The position numbers were made by a program, and so were the translations under genes. A stretch of 61,999 nucleotides of DNA from Streptomyces spiralis (GTDB taxonomy: Bacteria > Actinomycetota > Actinomycetes > Streptomycetales > Streptomycetaceae), in contig NZ_BNBC01000038.1 of NCBI RefSeq assembly GCF_014654675.1, positions 30,139 to 92,137 on the forward strand. Direction: 5' to 3'. Below, piece by piece: positions 8,859 through 17,612 of this stretch (positions are counted from its first letter, which is position 1; every line of letters begins with the position of its first letter). The notes below the pieces were generated by a model that saw nothing but the letters and a program-made list of their open reading frames with translations, did not search any database and was not told where the DNA came from.

Positions 8859-10892
8859 ATGAACAGCCGAGACGTCACAGGCCGACCGCGTCCGCCGGCG
8901 CGCAGATCACGGCTGAACCGCCTCGCACGGCCCGTCACCGCGGTCCTCGCGAGCGGTGGCCTGCTCGCCGCCGCCCTCGCGGGCGCGGGCGGCGCCGCCG
9001 CACAACCCGCGGCCCCGACCTCCCCCGCCACCGCCGCGGCGCCCCCCGCGCTCATCCCCTCCCTGCACAACTGGACACCGGGCGGGGGAACCCTGCGCCT
9101 CGACGCGCGGACGAGGATCGACACCGACGCCGCAGGCGAGCCCACCGCGCGGCAATTGGCCGACGAACTGCGCGACACCCTCGGCCGCCCGGTCCCCGTC
9201 GTCCACGGCGCGCCCCGACCCGGCGACATCGTGCTGCGCACCGACGGCACGCGCGGCGACCTCGGCTCCGAGGGCTACGCCCTCCGGATCGGCGACCAGG
9301 TGCGCATCACCGGCCGCACCGGCGCCGGCGTCTTCTACGGCACGCGCACCCTGCTGCAGATGCTCGCCGAGAACCCGGCCCTGCCCGGGGGCGCGACGAC
9401 CGACGTGCCGTCCTCGGGCGAGCGCGCCGTCGGCGTGTGCGCCTGCTACACGTACAACACCGATGCCTGGATGACGCGCCTGATCAAGGACATGGCGTAC
9501 CTCAAGCTCAACACGCTCCACCTCGAACTCAAGGTGAAGAGCAGCGAGTTCCCCGAGATCAACACGTTCTCGTACTACACGCCGCAGGAGGTGCGGCGTG
9601 TCGTCGCCACCGCGGCCCGCTACCACATCACGGTCGTCCCGGAGATCAACTCGCCCGGGCACATGGACCCCTACCTCACGCCGTACCCGGACCTCCAGCT
9701 CAAGGACACGAGCGGGAAGCCGGACCCGTCGCGGCTCGACATCACCGACCCCGACGCGTTCACCTTCTTCACCCACCTCGTGGACACGGACCTGAAGCTG
9801 TTCCCCGGGCCGTACTTCCACATGGGCGCGGACGAGTACATGATCCGCTCGGCCTACTCGAACTACCCGCAGCTGCAAGCGTACGCGCGCAGCAAGTTCG
9901 GTCCCGACGCAACCCCGCAGGACGCCTACGTCGACTTCGTGAACCGCGTCGACGCCTACGTCCGGTCCAAGGGCCGCACCCTGCGCATCTGGAACGACGG
10001 CCTGACCGGTGAGAACACCATCCCGCTCAACAAGGACATCGTCGTCGAGCACTGGCTGCCGGAGAAGGAGACCTCGCAGCAACTCCTCGACGCCGGCTAC
10101 CGGGTGATGAACGCCACCGACGCCATGTACTACGTGCGCGGCAGCTACAAGCCGGACGCGAAGAAGCTGTACGACACCGACTGGTCGCCCGTCGACTTCG
10201 CCGACGGCACCGTCACCGGCCACCTGGAGAACCTCACCGGAGCCGAGTACAACATCTGGCCCGACAACTACGGCAAGGAGACCGAGAACCAGACGCAGCA
10301 GGGCGTGTTCCCTTCACTGAGGGTCTTCGCGCAGGCCGTCTGGGGAGGCCCCAGGCCCGCCCCGGACTACGCGTCCTTCAGCGAGCTCGCCGACACGCTC
10401 GGACACGCCCCCGGCTACGGCCCCGCATGGGTGCAGCCGTTGAAGGCCGGAGCGTACCGGCTGCGCGCCACCGGCGGCGCGCTGGGGGAGGGCACCTCAC
10501 CGGCCGCACCCGGCACGCCCCTCACGGCCAAGGACGAAACGGCGGCCACCACGTGGGAGCTGCGGCCCACCGACGACGGCTACTACCAGCTCGTCGCCCA
10601 GGACAGTGGACTGTGCGCCGACGTCTCGCGCGGCACCGCAAACAACATGAAGGTGGTAGAGCAGGCGGGCGCGGCGGCGACCGCGGAGACCTGCACCACC
10701 GCCACTTCCCAGAAGTGGCAGCTCGAGCCCGTCCCCGGCGGCTACCGCGTGGTGGACGCCATCACCCAGCAGACCCTGGTCGCCGGCACGGACGGCTCCG
10801 TCGTCCAACAGCCGCGCGACGTGGCACGGCACGACGTATGGAGCATCACCCCGATCACCCAGGCCCCCGCACACTCCGGAAGTGACTCATGA
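8859..10892 (+). CDS. Secreted GH20 beta-N-acetylhexosaminidase with C-terminal lectin-like domain
   Basis: The 677-residue preprotein starts with a basic, then hydrophobic signal (about 1-50, Ala-rich cleavage region). An N-terminal GH20b domain (about 70-180) is followed by the catalytic barrel. The substrate-assisted Asp-Glu pair is in HMGADE at 321-326 (D325, E326), and VPEINSPGHMDPYL precedes it. The usual HxGGDE has Ala in place of the second Gly. From about 530 to the end the sequence resembles a ricin-type beta-trefoil (repeated W-x-L/QKWQLEPV, LCADVS). It should release terminal GlcNAc or GalNAc outside the cell. The ATG at 8859 suits the GGAG at 8848-8851 better than the upstream GTG. 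Confidence 0.92.
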   Translation: MNSRDVTGRPRPPARRSRLNRLARPVTAVLASGGLLAAALAGAGGAAAQPAAPTSPATAAAPPALIPSLHNWTPGGGTLRLDARTRIDTDAAGEPTARQLADELRDTLGRPVPVVHGAPRPGDIVLRTDGTRGDLGSEGYALRIGDQVRITGRTGAGVFYGTRTLLQMLAENPALPGGATTDVPSSGERAVGVCACYTYNTDAWMTRLIKDMAYLKLNTLHLELKVKSSEFPEINTFSYYTPQEVRRVVATAARYHITVVPEINSPGHMDPYLTPYPDLQLKDTSGKPDPSRLDITDPDAFTFFTHLVDTDLKLFPGPYFHMGADEYMIRSAYSNYPQLQAYARSKFGPDATPQDAYVDFVNRVDAYVRSKGRTLRIWNDGLTGENTIPLNKDIVVEHWLPEKETSQQLLDAGYRVMNATDAMYYVRGSYKPDAKKLYDTDWSPVDFADGTVTGHLENLTGAEYNIWPDNYGKETENQTQQGVFPSLRVFAQAVWGGPRPAPDYASFSELADTLGHAPGYGPAWVQPLKAGAYRLRATGGALGEGTSPAAPGTPLTAKDETAATTWELRPTDDGYYQLVAQDSGLCADVSRGTANNMKVVEQAGAAATAETCTTATSQKWQLEPVPGGYRVVDAITQQTLVAGTDGSVVQQPRDVARHDVWSITPITQAPAHSGSDS

Positions 10893-12796
10893 TCAGCCGC
10901 AGGGGACTGCTCATCGCCGGTACCGCGGTCGCCGCCGCGAGCGCCTCCGCCGCTGCGGCCGCCCCCGCAGCCGCTGCCGTACCGGCCGCTCCCGCGGACG
11001 CCGTGGCGGCTCGGGGCTCCGCCGGCGGCCGGGCGAGGCCGGTGTCGGTGGTTGCGGTCGACCCCGCCGACACCGCTCAGGAGATCATCGCCAAGGCCGC
11101 CGCGATCGTCCCCAGGCCGCCCCAAGTGGCCTGGCAGACCCGCGAGGTCACCGGCTTCACCCACTTCGGGATGAACACCTTCACCGACCGCGAGTGGGGC
11201 TCCGGCTGCGAGGACGAGGCCACGTTCGCGCCGTCCGAGGTCGACATCGACCAGTGGATGCAGGCCTACCGCGCCGCGGGCATGAAGCAGGTCATGCTCA
11301 CCGCGAAGCACCACGACGGCTTCGTCGTCTACCCCACCCGCTACACCAACCACTCGGTCATCGCCTCCCCCTGGTGGTACCGGGGCGTCCCGGACGCCGA
11401 AGCACGGGCCGCCAGGGCACGGGCCGCCGCGGAGCGGGCCACGGACCCGTGGGCGTACTGGCGCACCCGCGACACCGGCAACGTCAACCCCGACTGCGAC
11501 ATCCTCGGCACCTACCTCCGTGCCGCCCGCAAGGCGGGGCTGAAGGTCGGCGTGTACCTGTCGCCGGCCGACGGCGCGGAACTGCCGCACGCCTGGCACG
11601 AGACGTTCGTCGCGGACATCGTCGCCAAGCACGACGCCGGCGGCTCCCTGACCATCGAGGAGCAGTCCACCTACGACGACCGGGACCGCAGCCCCGCCGG
11701 GATGGGCCGGTACGGCAGCGGCAGCCCGGTCACCGCACGGACGATCCCGACCCTCGTACCCGGCGACGACCGCACGGACGCCGTACGCTCCGGGCGGCTG
11801 CCCAGCTTCCGCGTCATGGCCGACGACTACAACGCGTACTACATGAACCAGCTGTACGAGCTGTTCACCCAGTACGGACCGATCGACGAACTCTGGCTCG
11901 ACGGCGCCAATCCATGGAGGTCGAGCGGCGTCAGCGAGACCTACGACTTCACGTCCTGGTTCCGGCTCATCCACGCCCTGTCGCCCGACACCGTCACCTT
12001 CGCCGGGCCGCAGGGCACCCGCTGGGTGGGCAACGAGGGCGGCAACGCCCGGCTCACCGAGTGGAGCGTCACCCCGGCGACCGCCGACCCGGCCACCGCG
12101 CACGGCGAGACGCTGCTGCCCGGCGGGCCGCAGGCCGCCGACATCGGCTCCGACGCGGTGATCACCGGTCCGGGCGTGAAGTTCCTCCAGTGGTTCCCCG
12201 CCGAGGCGGACGTCTCGATCCGGCCGGGATGGTTCTGGCATCCGGACGAACACCCCAAGACCACAGAGCAGTTGGTCGACCTCTACCACTCGTCCGTGGG
12301 ACGCAACGCGGTGCTGCTGCTGAACGTGCCGCCGAACACCTCCGGGCGCGTCGACGACGCGGACGTGGCATCCCTGACCGGTTTCGGCCAGGCGATCGAG
12401 GGCCTGTACCGGCGCAACCTGGTGCGCGGGGCACGCCCCACCCGCACTGCGGAGGCCCTGACCGACCCCCACCTGAGCTCCTCCTGGTCTCCTGCGGCAG
12501 GAGCCGGCACCGGAACGCTGGAGCTGACCCTCAGGAAGGCCACCGCCTTCGACCGGATCAGACTGGGCGAGGACATCACCCGCGGGCAGCACGTCCAGCA
12601 GTTCGCCGTCGACGCGTGGACGGGCACGGCCTGGACCACCGTCGCCACCGGCACCACCATCGGCTACGCGCGCATCCTCCTCCTGCCCGCACCCGTGACC
12701 GCGGACCGGATCAGGGTCCGCGTGATCCAGTCCCGTGCCACCCCCCACCTGTCCACCCTGGGCCTGTACCTGAAGGATCCGGCCGGAGGCCGGTGA
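10889..12796 (+). CDS. Secreted GH29 alpha-L-fucosidase
   Basis: A 635-residue protein with a Tat-like leader (SRRGLLIAG) and Ala-rich signal region. The GH29 barrel begins near 75 (VTGFTHFGMNTFTDREWG) and includes MLTAKHHDGFVVYP. The retaining nucleophile is probably D338 in LWLDGAN. The C-terminal about 130 residues form a discoidin/F5/8-type beta-sandwich likely to bind sugar. It would remove alpha-L-fucose from glycan ends. Its ATG overlaps the GH20 stop by four bases (ATGA), so the two enzymes are translationally coupled, arguing for one substrate carrying both fucose and N-acetylhexosamine. Confidence 0.92.
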   Translation: MISRRGLLIAGTAVAAASASAAAAAPAAAAVPAAPADAVAARGSAGGRARPVSVVAVDPADTAQEIIAKAAAIVPRPPQVAWQTREVTGFTHFGMNTFTDREWGSGCEDEATFAPSEVDIDQWMQAYRAAGMKQVMLTAKHHDGFVVYPTRYTNHSVIASPWWYRGVPDAEARAARARAAAERATDPWAYWRTRDTGNVNPDCDILGTYLRAARKAGLKVGVYLSPADGAELPHAWHETFVADIVAKHDAGGSLTIEEQSTYDDRDRSPAGMGRYGSGSPVTARTIPTLVPGDDRTDAVRSGRLPSFRVMADDYNAYYMNQLYELFTQYGPIDELWLDGANPWRSSGVSETYDFTSWFRLIHALSPDTVTFAGPQGTRWVGNEGGNARLTEWSVTPATADPATAHGETLLPGGPQAADIGSDAVITGPGVKFLQWFPAEADVSIRPGWFWHPDEHPKTTEQLVDLYHSSVGRNAVLLLNVPPNTSGRVDDADVASLTGFGQAIEGLYRRNLVRGARPTRTAEALTDPHLSSSWSPAAGAGTGTLELTLRKATAFDRIRLGEDITRGQHVQQFAVDAWTGTAWTTVATGTTIGYARILLLPAPVTADRIRVRVIQSRATPHLSTLGLYLKDPAGGR

Positions 12797-12818
12797 CCCC
12801 GGGGCACATCACCCCCGA

Positions 12819-12847
12819 CCCCCGGCCGGCGACTCGCCGGCCGGGGG
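12819..12847 (+). terminator. Strong hairpin after the GH20-GH29 unit
   Basis: A perfect 14-base inverted repeat (CCCCCGGCCGGCGA and its complement) separated by one base begins 22 bases after the GH29 stop. There is no T-run, as is common for actinomycete terminators. It marks the end of the glycan operon. Confidence 0.75.
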
Positions 12848-13130
12848 ACTGCGGCCTCGCGCAGGTGCGTCGCGGCTCGGGCGGTGGCTCCCGGATTGTG
12901 GCCTCCGCCGCCGGGAGGCAGGGTGGTCTTGAGACCGTGTGGGAGAGGCGGAAGACACACGGCGCCTGTCACAGATACGGGCTGTGGTTTGTCCTCATCC
13001 CGAAGCGGGTTGTGCGAGCCGGGAACCGACGAACTTGGTCACCGCCGCACGAATGGGTCGACACAGCGGTCCAGAATGCGGTGGTCGGCGCAAGATCGAC
13101 CATTCCGGGCAGCTTACGGAGGTGTCGCAC

Positions 13131-13568
13131 ATGTCAGCGAACAACCCAGAGCATGGGGCCACCCACGAGGTCTCGTTGCCGCCCGAAGTCACGTTGCTGC
13201 AGGAAGTCACTCCGCCCTTCTTTCCCGAAGGTGGTTCGGGAATGACCATCCTCGTCGAGTGGCCTCCCGATCACCCCGGGCTCCCTCCGCATCGCCACTC
13301 GGGCCCGTCGTTCGGCTACGTGATGGAGGGCGCGCTCCGGTTCGAGCTCGAGGGTGAGCCGGAGCGTGTGGTCGAGGCCGGTGGGACGTTCTGGGAGCCA
13401 GGCGGTGACGTGATCCACTACCAGGACGGCAATGCCCTGTCGGACGCACCGACCAAGTTCGTGGTGACCATGGTCTGCGCGCCGGGTCAGCCGATGCTCA
13501 CGTTGGTCGACGAGGAGGAGCTGAAGGAACGGGCGCACCTGCGCGCCCCGCGTCCCTCTGAAGGCTGA
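13131..13568 (+). CDS. Cupin-domain protein
   Basis: A 145-residue single-domain cupin. The first metal-binding motif appears as PPHRHSGPSFGYVMEGALRF (about 45-64) and the second as GGTFWEPGGDVIHYQDG. These are the G(X)5HXH and G(X)5PXG(X)2H patterns in slightly relaxed form. The ATG follows ACGGAGG by seven bases. Such stand-alone cupins may be small dioxygenases, isomerases or sensors. With no cotranscribed neighbour, the function is open. About 280 bases before it, past the terminator, hold no recognisable gene. Confidence 0.8.
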   Translation: MSANNPEHGATHEVSLPPEVTLLQEVTPPFFPEGGSGMTILVEWPPDHPGLPPHRHSGPSFGYVMEGALRFELEGEPERVVEAGGTFWEPGGDVIHYQDGNALSDAPTKFVVTMVCAPGQPMLTLVDEEELKERAHLRAPRPSEG

Positions 13569-13625
13569 CTGGACGGGCGGTGTGAGAGGGCGGGTGCGGC
13601 AAGGTGCCTGCGCGGCAGTCGGCTG

Positions 13626-14103
13626 TCAGTGCATGCGGACGTCGGTGTCGAAGAGGGCCAACTCGTGGGAGTAGATCAGGGGTTGGACGATGAATGATCG
13701 CCCCGCGACCTTCTACGGGCCACGGCCGCGGTTGAGGTGGGGGATGGCGTCCACTTCGACGGAGGTCAGGCCCAGCAGGGAGGCTGCCGCGTGGAGCTGC
13801 TTGGTTTCTTGCCGGTAGATGATGCGGGTGGAACAGTCGGCGAGAAGGCCCTCGGCGAGCGCCCGGCCTTGTGATCCGGTGTCACCGGCGGTGAGCAGGT
13901 CCGACAGGCGGTGGATCACCATCAGGTTGGCGGTGCCAAGGCCGCGCCTCGGTTTCCACTGGGCCTGCATGCGCTGCAATAGGCCGACATGGCGCGTCAG
14001 ACGCCATGCCTCGTCGTAGACGATCCACCGTCGGCCGCTGTGCGGGTCGGTGAGAGCGGACTCCATCCAGGCCGAGGCAGGTCATGGTGAGCACCAGGGC
14101 GGT
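13626..14103 (-). pseudogene. VirB4/TraC-like conjugation ATPase, C-terminal remnant with stop and frameshift
   Basis: The frame reads RRWIVYDEAWRLTRHVGLLQ, then GTANLMVIHRLSDL and LADCSTRIIYRQETKQL. This is the Walker-B and C-terminal region of the VirB4-like ATPases of actinomycete integrative conjugative elements. It hits a TAG at 13713 where RGPW is expected (TGG to TAG), yet the same frame continues with KVAGRSFIVQPL and ends at 13626. At about 14060 one extra base separates an upstream LVLTMTCL segment from MESALTDPHSG. The Walker-A half is absent. It is debris of an integrated element. Confidence 0.65.
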
Positions 14104-14253
14104 GTCACCGCCCGTCCAAGGCGTGTAGGTGGAGCCCGGAGACGCGCGGGGCCAGGTCGGGAACGTCGCGGCTGTCACATTGCCCGTGGCTGCCGCCTGG
14201 CGGACCAACTCGCTGCCGGGGAACCCGCTGCCCCCAACGATCAGGACCGACAT
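14104..14253 (-). pseudogene. N-terminal fragment of an NAD(P)-dependent sugar reductase/epimerase
   Basis: The first 30 codons, SVLIVGGSGFPGSELVRQAA and following, are the Rossmann start of an RmlD/NDH-type dehydrogenase. After TAATF the frame drifts, and a neighbouring frame shows HLHALDG, resembling the WHALDLRD strand of such enzymes, so there is a frameshift as well. It joins directly to the VirB4-like remnant, which indicates a deletion endpoint. Confidence 0.5.
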
Positions 14254-14426
14254 GACGCGACACGGCATGGGTTCGCGGCGTCTCCGGCCACGGCATCGCC
14301 GTCGGCAGTGCTCTTGGGAATACGGATCCGGGCTTGATCTTTGAATGCTGTGGCACGGTCGGTGTCGGCTCTGCGGCGCGCGGCCGGCCGAGCCTTGTCC
14401 GGACGAGAAAGTGCGGTGATCACGCG

Positions 14427-15344
14427 ATGCGGGCGGTGCGGTTTCACGAGTACGGCGGGATCGATGTGCTGCGGGTGGAGGAGGTGGAGCGGCCGGTGCC
14501 CGGTCCTGGGCAGGTGCTGGTCGAGGTCCGCGCGGCCGGGATCCAGCCCGGCGAGGCGCACATCCGCACGGGCGCGCTGCACGAACGCTGGCCGGCGGCG
14601 TTTCCCTCCGGGCAGGGCAGTGATCTGGCCGGCGTCGTCGTGGAGGCCGGCGCGCATGTCCGGGGCTTCGCGGTGGGCGATGAGGTATTGGGCTTCACCC
14701 ACAGGCGGGCCAGCCATGCGCAGTTCGTCGTGGTCGACGACGTGAATCTGGTCTCCCGTCCGGCGGGGTTGGCCTGGGACGTGGCGGGGGCGCTGTACGT
14801 GGCCGGCACGACCGCCTACGCCACCGTGTTCGCGGTGGACCCCGGCCCGGGCGACACGGTCGTCGTCTCCGGTGCGGCGGGCGGCGTCGGGTCGATTGCG
14901 GTGCAGCTCGCGCGGCGGCACGGCGCCACGGTGATCGGGCTGGCGAGCGAGCGGAACCACGCCTGGTTGCAGGATCGCGGTGTTCTCCCGGTCGAGTACG
15001 GGCCCGGTGTGGCCGAGCGGATCCGTCAGGCGTCCGGCGGCAGGGTCGACGCGTTCATCGACACCTTCGGCGACGGCTACGTGGCACTGGCAGCGGAGCT
15101 GGGCGTGCGGCCCGAGCGAATCAACACGATCCGCGACTGGCAGGCCGCGGCCGAGATCGGTGCGCGGACCTACGGAGAAGGTGCGGCGGCGTGTGCGGTC
15201 GTACTCGGCGAGCTGGCCCGGCTTGCCGCGCGCGGCCGGCTGGAGGTGCCGATCGCCCGCACCTACCCGCTGGAACAGGTGCGAGACGCCTTCCGCGAGC
15301 TGGAACAGCAGCACACCCACGGCAAGATCGTGCTCCGGCCCTAA
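14427..15344 (+). CDS. Zinc-independent MDR oxidoreductase (NADPH:quinone reductase type)
   Basis: A 305-residue enzyme with a GroES-like N-terminal domain (MRAVRFHEYGGIDVLRVEE, then VRAAGIQPGEAHIRTG) and a Rossmann domain with the NADPH-binding loop VVSGAAGGVGSIAVQLARRH near 150. The structural and catalytic zinc Cys residues of alcohol dehydrogenases are missing, as in quinone oxidoreductases and enoyl reductases of the family. It probably reduces a quinone or unsaturated carbonyl compound with NADPH in the cytosol. The ATG has no clear Shine-Dalgarno. A convergent small gene overlaps its stop by four bases. Confidence 0.88.
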   Translation: MRAVRFHEYGGIDVLRVEEVERPVPGPGQVLVEVRAAGIQPGEAHIRTGALHERWPAAFPSGQGSDLAGVVVEAGAHVRGFAVGDEVLGFTHRRASHAQFVVVDDVNLVSRPAGLAWDVAGALYVAGTTAYATVFAVDPGPGDTVVVSGAAGGVGSIAVQLARRHGATVIGLASERNHAWLQDRGVLPVEYGPGVAERIRQASGGRVDAFIDTFGDGYVALAAELGVRPERINTIRDWQAAAEIGARTYGEGAAACAVVLGELARLAARGRLEVPIARTYPLEQVRDAFRELEQQHTHGKIVLRP

Positions 15345-15529
15345 TCGTCCCCGGCGCTCTGCTGTGAGCGGGAATTCCGGCTCGCGCTGCGGGCCAGCTC
15401 GCTGCCGAGCAGCGTCGCCTTGGCCCCACCACGTGCCCAGCGAGGGGCATCGCCCCGGGCCGACCAGTAGACGCAGACGCAGCCGCCGATGACGAGCAGA
15501 AGAAAGACGAACAATATGAGCACGAGCAT
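15341..15529 (-). CDS. Small membrane protein, 62 residues
   Basis: The N-terminus is one strongly hydrophobic segment (LVLILFVFLLLVIGGCVCVYW, split here at its centre) followed by a basic, polar cytosolic tail of about 38 residues. It is the only frame with such organisation here, and it has a short AGGGG-like site before its ATG. Single-helix proteins of this kind are frequent in Streptomyces and usually uncharacterised. Convergent with the quinone reductase gene. Confidence 0.5.
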   Translation of the reverse strand: MLVLILFVFLLLVIGGCVCVYWSARGDAPRWARGGAKATLLGSELARSASRNSRSQQSAGDD

Positions 15530-15841
15530 GCTCTACCCCTGATTCGTGTGATGGCCCGTGCCATCCTGTCAGGCGGACCTCATCTCCAGCAGACCTTTGT
15601 CGGCATCAGCGCAGCTCTGAGGCTTCTCCCGTGATCGGCCGGAGCGTCGTCCCTGACCTGGCTGCCGTGCAGGCATTGCTGTACCCGCCGCCTCGTTCGG
15701 AGGAGAAGCCTGCCGAATGGGACCGTGTGCCACACATTCGTCGTGGGCAGGACGGACCATCGAGTAGACGAAGTCCCCGCGAGCACATGGTCGCCGCGTT
15801 CGGGCAGGGAGCTGTGCCGGGCGCCGGGTGACGGCTGCCCA
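15530..15841. other. Region with no convincing gene
   Basis: Open frames on both strands here are typical chance frames of GC-rich DNA, without ribosome-binding sites or recognisable domains. I see no terminator or repeat. Confidence 0.5.
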
Positions 15842-16057
15842 TCAGCCGGAGGGTTCCTCGGCACCCTCAGCCGCGCGGCAGGCCCGGCACACGAGTTGGG
15901 CGTCGGGTCCGTAGCGGCGCGTCAGCCCCCGGCAGCGTGCGCAGTAGCCGACCTGGTCGGGGGTGCATCCCAGCAGCAGGGCGGCGGCTGCCCGGTCCAT
16001 GGAAGGGTCGATGCGCTGCGGCATCTCGTCCATGTGACCGAATGTATGTCCGACCAC
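15842..16057 (-). CDS. Small zinc-ribbon-like protein
   Basis: A 71-residue protein in which CARCRGLTRRYGPDAQLVCRAC gives two CxxC pairs 14 residues apart (the segment spans about residues 38-59), the layout of a treble-clef or zinc-ribbon knuckle. The N-terminal half is helical (AAAALLLGCTPDQVGY). It lies just downstream of the DUF6233 gene on the same strand, 30 bases away, so the three small minus-strand genes here probably form one transcript. Function unknown; nucleic-acid binding is a guess. Confidence 0.6.
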   Translation of the reverse strand: MVGHTFGHMDEMPQRIDPSMDRAAAALLLGCTPDQVGYCARCRGLTRRYGPDAQLVCRACRAAEGAEEPSG

Positions 16058-16087
16058 TTGGGCGGGCAGCTCGACTCGTCAGGACGC

Positions 16088-16543
16088 TCACCCCAGGTCC
16101 ATGCCCAGCTCGGTCTCGGGGCGGCAGAACTGGCACGGCTCGATGTTCGGGTCGGTGAGCGCAGCCCGTGCCTCATCCGACCGGATCCGGTGCGGCGGGC
16201 CCTCGATCATCACGCAGTCGGAGAGGTGGATGAAGGCGGGTTCAGGTCCGTGCGGGGTCCGCTTCTGCTGGACGACGTAACCGGTCTTCGCGGCCGGCGG
16301 GGCGAAGCCTGGAAGCGGGCCGCCGCCCTTCACCTTTCGGCTCGGCCGCCCATGCTGCCTTGGTTGCTCCGGCTGGGCGGGACCTTCGGCGCGGGCCAGG
16401 GCCGTCTTGACCTTGTCTCGCTGGAGGCGCAGGTAAGTGGCGATGGTCTCGGTCTTGGCCAGCTGCTCGTCCAGGTACGCCAGGATCTGCCGGAGCCGGG
16501 GCGGGTCGGGGGGCAGGGGCGGGTCAGTGGGTGGCTCGGACAT
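16088..16543 (-). CDS. DUF6233-family protein
   Basis: A 151-residue protein of a Streptomyces-specific family. The N-terminal helix pair (PPRLRQILAYLDEQLAKTE, then IATYLRLQRDKVKTALA) is followed by a basic linker and a C-terminal core, KTGYVVQQKRTPHGPEPAFI with HLSDCVMIEG and then TDPNIEPCQFCRPETELGM. The CxxC and the conserved His/Cys suggest a metal site. These genes occur in many copies, often near mobile or accessory DNA, and have no assigned function. The inner Met is used as start because similarity begins there. Confidence 0.8.
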   Translation of the reverse strand: MSEPPTDPPLPPDPPRLRQILAYLDEQLAKTETIATYLRLQRDKVKTALARAEGPAQPEQPRQHGRPSRKVKGGGPLPGFAPPAAKTGYVVQQKRTPHGPEPAFIHLSDCVMIEGPPHRIRSDEARAALTDPNIEPCQFCRPETELGMDLG

Positions 16544-16730
16544 GGCGTGCACCGTGCAGCGCCGCCCAGCCCGCCGACCGTCGGCCCTGCCAGTACGGGT
16601 GGAACATCACCTCCGACGACAGGCGGATCAGTCGCCTCCGGTGCGCGGTGCGCGGCCGTGCTGCGAGCCGCCGGTAGGTGGCGTGCCACTCCTCTTGTGC
16701 GCGAGCGAGGTCGTCGGGGATCGGACTCAT
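16524..16730 (-). CDS. Small hypothetical protein paired with DUF6233
   Basis: A 68-residue basic protein (MSPIPDDLARAQEEWHATYR, then RLIRLSSEVMFHPYWQGR). Its end overlaps the DUF6233 start by 20 bases, suggesting coupling. I recall this pattern beside DUF6233 genes in other streptomycetes but know no function. Confidence 0.55.
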   Translation of the reverse strand: MSPIPDDLARAQEEWHATYRRLAARPRTAHRRRLIRLSSEVMFHPYWQGRRSAGWAALHGARHVRATH

Positions 16731-17008
16731 GGCCGGATTCAATCACGTGTTCGATTTTCTGCGCCATTCACCCGCCCATGACGGCTGGGCAAGCGTGACT
16801 GAGTGCTTCAGTCGGCCAGTCCGGCGCCCAGCCTGCTGCTTGAGCTTCGGGCGGGGGAGTCGCGGAGTTCCCCAAGCAGGTGAAGCCGTGTCGTCCGGTC
16901 ATGCACGCGGTGCGGGCCAGGAGCTCAGGGGTAGCGGACCGCGGTCGATGACGGTGCGGATGCAGAAGGTGCTGCGGGCGTCGCGAAGCGGACCGATGGC
17001 CAGGCGGT

Positions 17009-17560
17009 CTGTACTCGGCCGCGCTCGCCGAGTCCTACAACCGTGCCGTCAACCGGTACGGCGGCCTGGCCTCGGTCGCCCCGGCCCTCGCCGCGCTGGA
17101 GGAGAGCGTGATCCGCTGGATGGCCCGCGATGTGTGCGGCCTCCCGGAGGGCGGCGGTGGCCTGTCGACCAGCGGTGGCTCGATGGCCACCTTCTCCGCG
17201 ACGGTCGCCGCCCGCCACAACAGGCTCGGCGAGGATCTCGCCGGCGGAACCGTCTACACCACCGCCTTCGCCCACCACTCCGTCGCCAAGGTTGCCCGCC
17301 TCGCCGGCATCCCCGCCGCGCACATACGTACGGTGCCGCACGCCCCGGACCTGCGGATGGACCACCACGCCGCTGCCGCGATGATCCGCGCCGACAGGGA
17401 CGCCGGGCTGCGGCCGTTCCTGCTGGTGGCCACCGCCGGCACCACCGACACCGTCGACCCGCTGCCTGAGCTGGCCGACCTGGCCCGCCGCGAGGACGTG
17501 TGGCTCCATGTCGACGCGGCCTACGACAGTGGCGGCGGCCCCGGCGGGCGCAAGCCGCAT
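17009..17560 (+). pseudogene. Group II PLP-dependent decarboxylase fragment
   Basis: The frame contains ESYNRAVNRYGGLASVAPAL, then VIRWMARDVCGLP, GGLSTSGGSMATFSATVAAR, HHSVAKVARLAGIP, and VATAGTTDTVDPLPELADLA up to VWLHVDAAY. This is the middle of an aromatic-L-amino-acid/glutamate decarboxylase-like enzyme, with the cofactor-binding His and Asp (HVDAAY). Both the N-terminus and everything beyond DAAY, including the Schiff-base Lys, are gone and replaced by unrelated residues. It cannot be active. It ends just upstream of the MarR gene. Confidence 0.75.
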
Positions 17561-17612
17561 TTGGTTTCAGGCGATACCGTATTGAATGAGTGGATGGCTG
17601 TACTGTGGCCTT

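Noticed and set aside
10742..12748. A 668-codon open frame on the minus strand, antisense to GH20/GH29.
   Set aside because: It is the mirror frame of strongly conserved glycosidase genes. Composition is Gly/Arg/Val-rich with no domain, and long antisense frames are expected at this GC content.
15569..15864. Several 60-90 codon frames on both strands.
   Set aside because: None has a plausible start signal or similarity I recognise.
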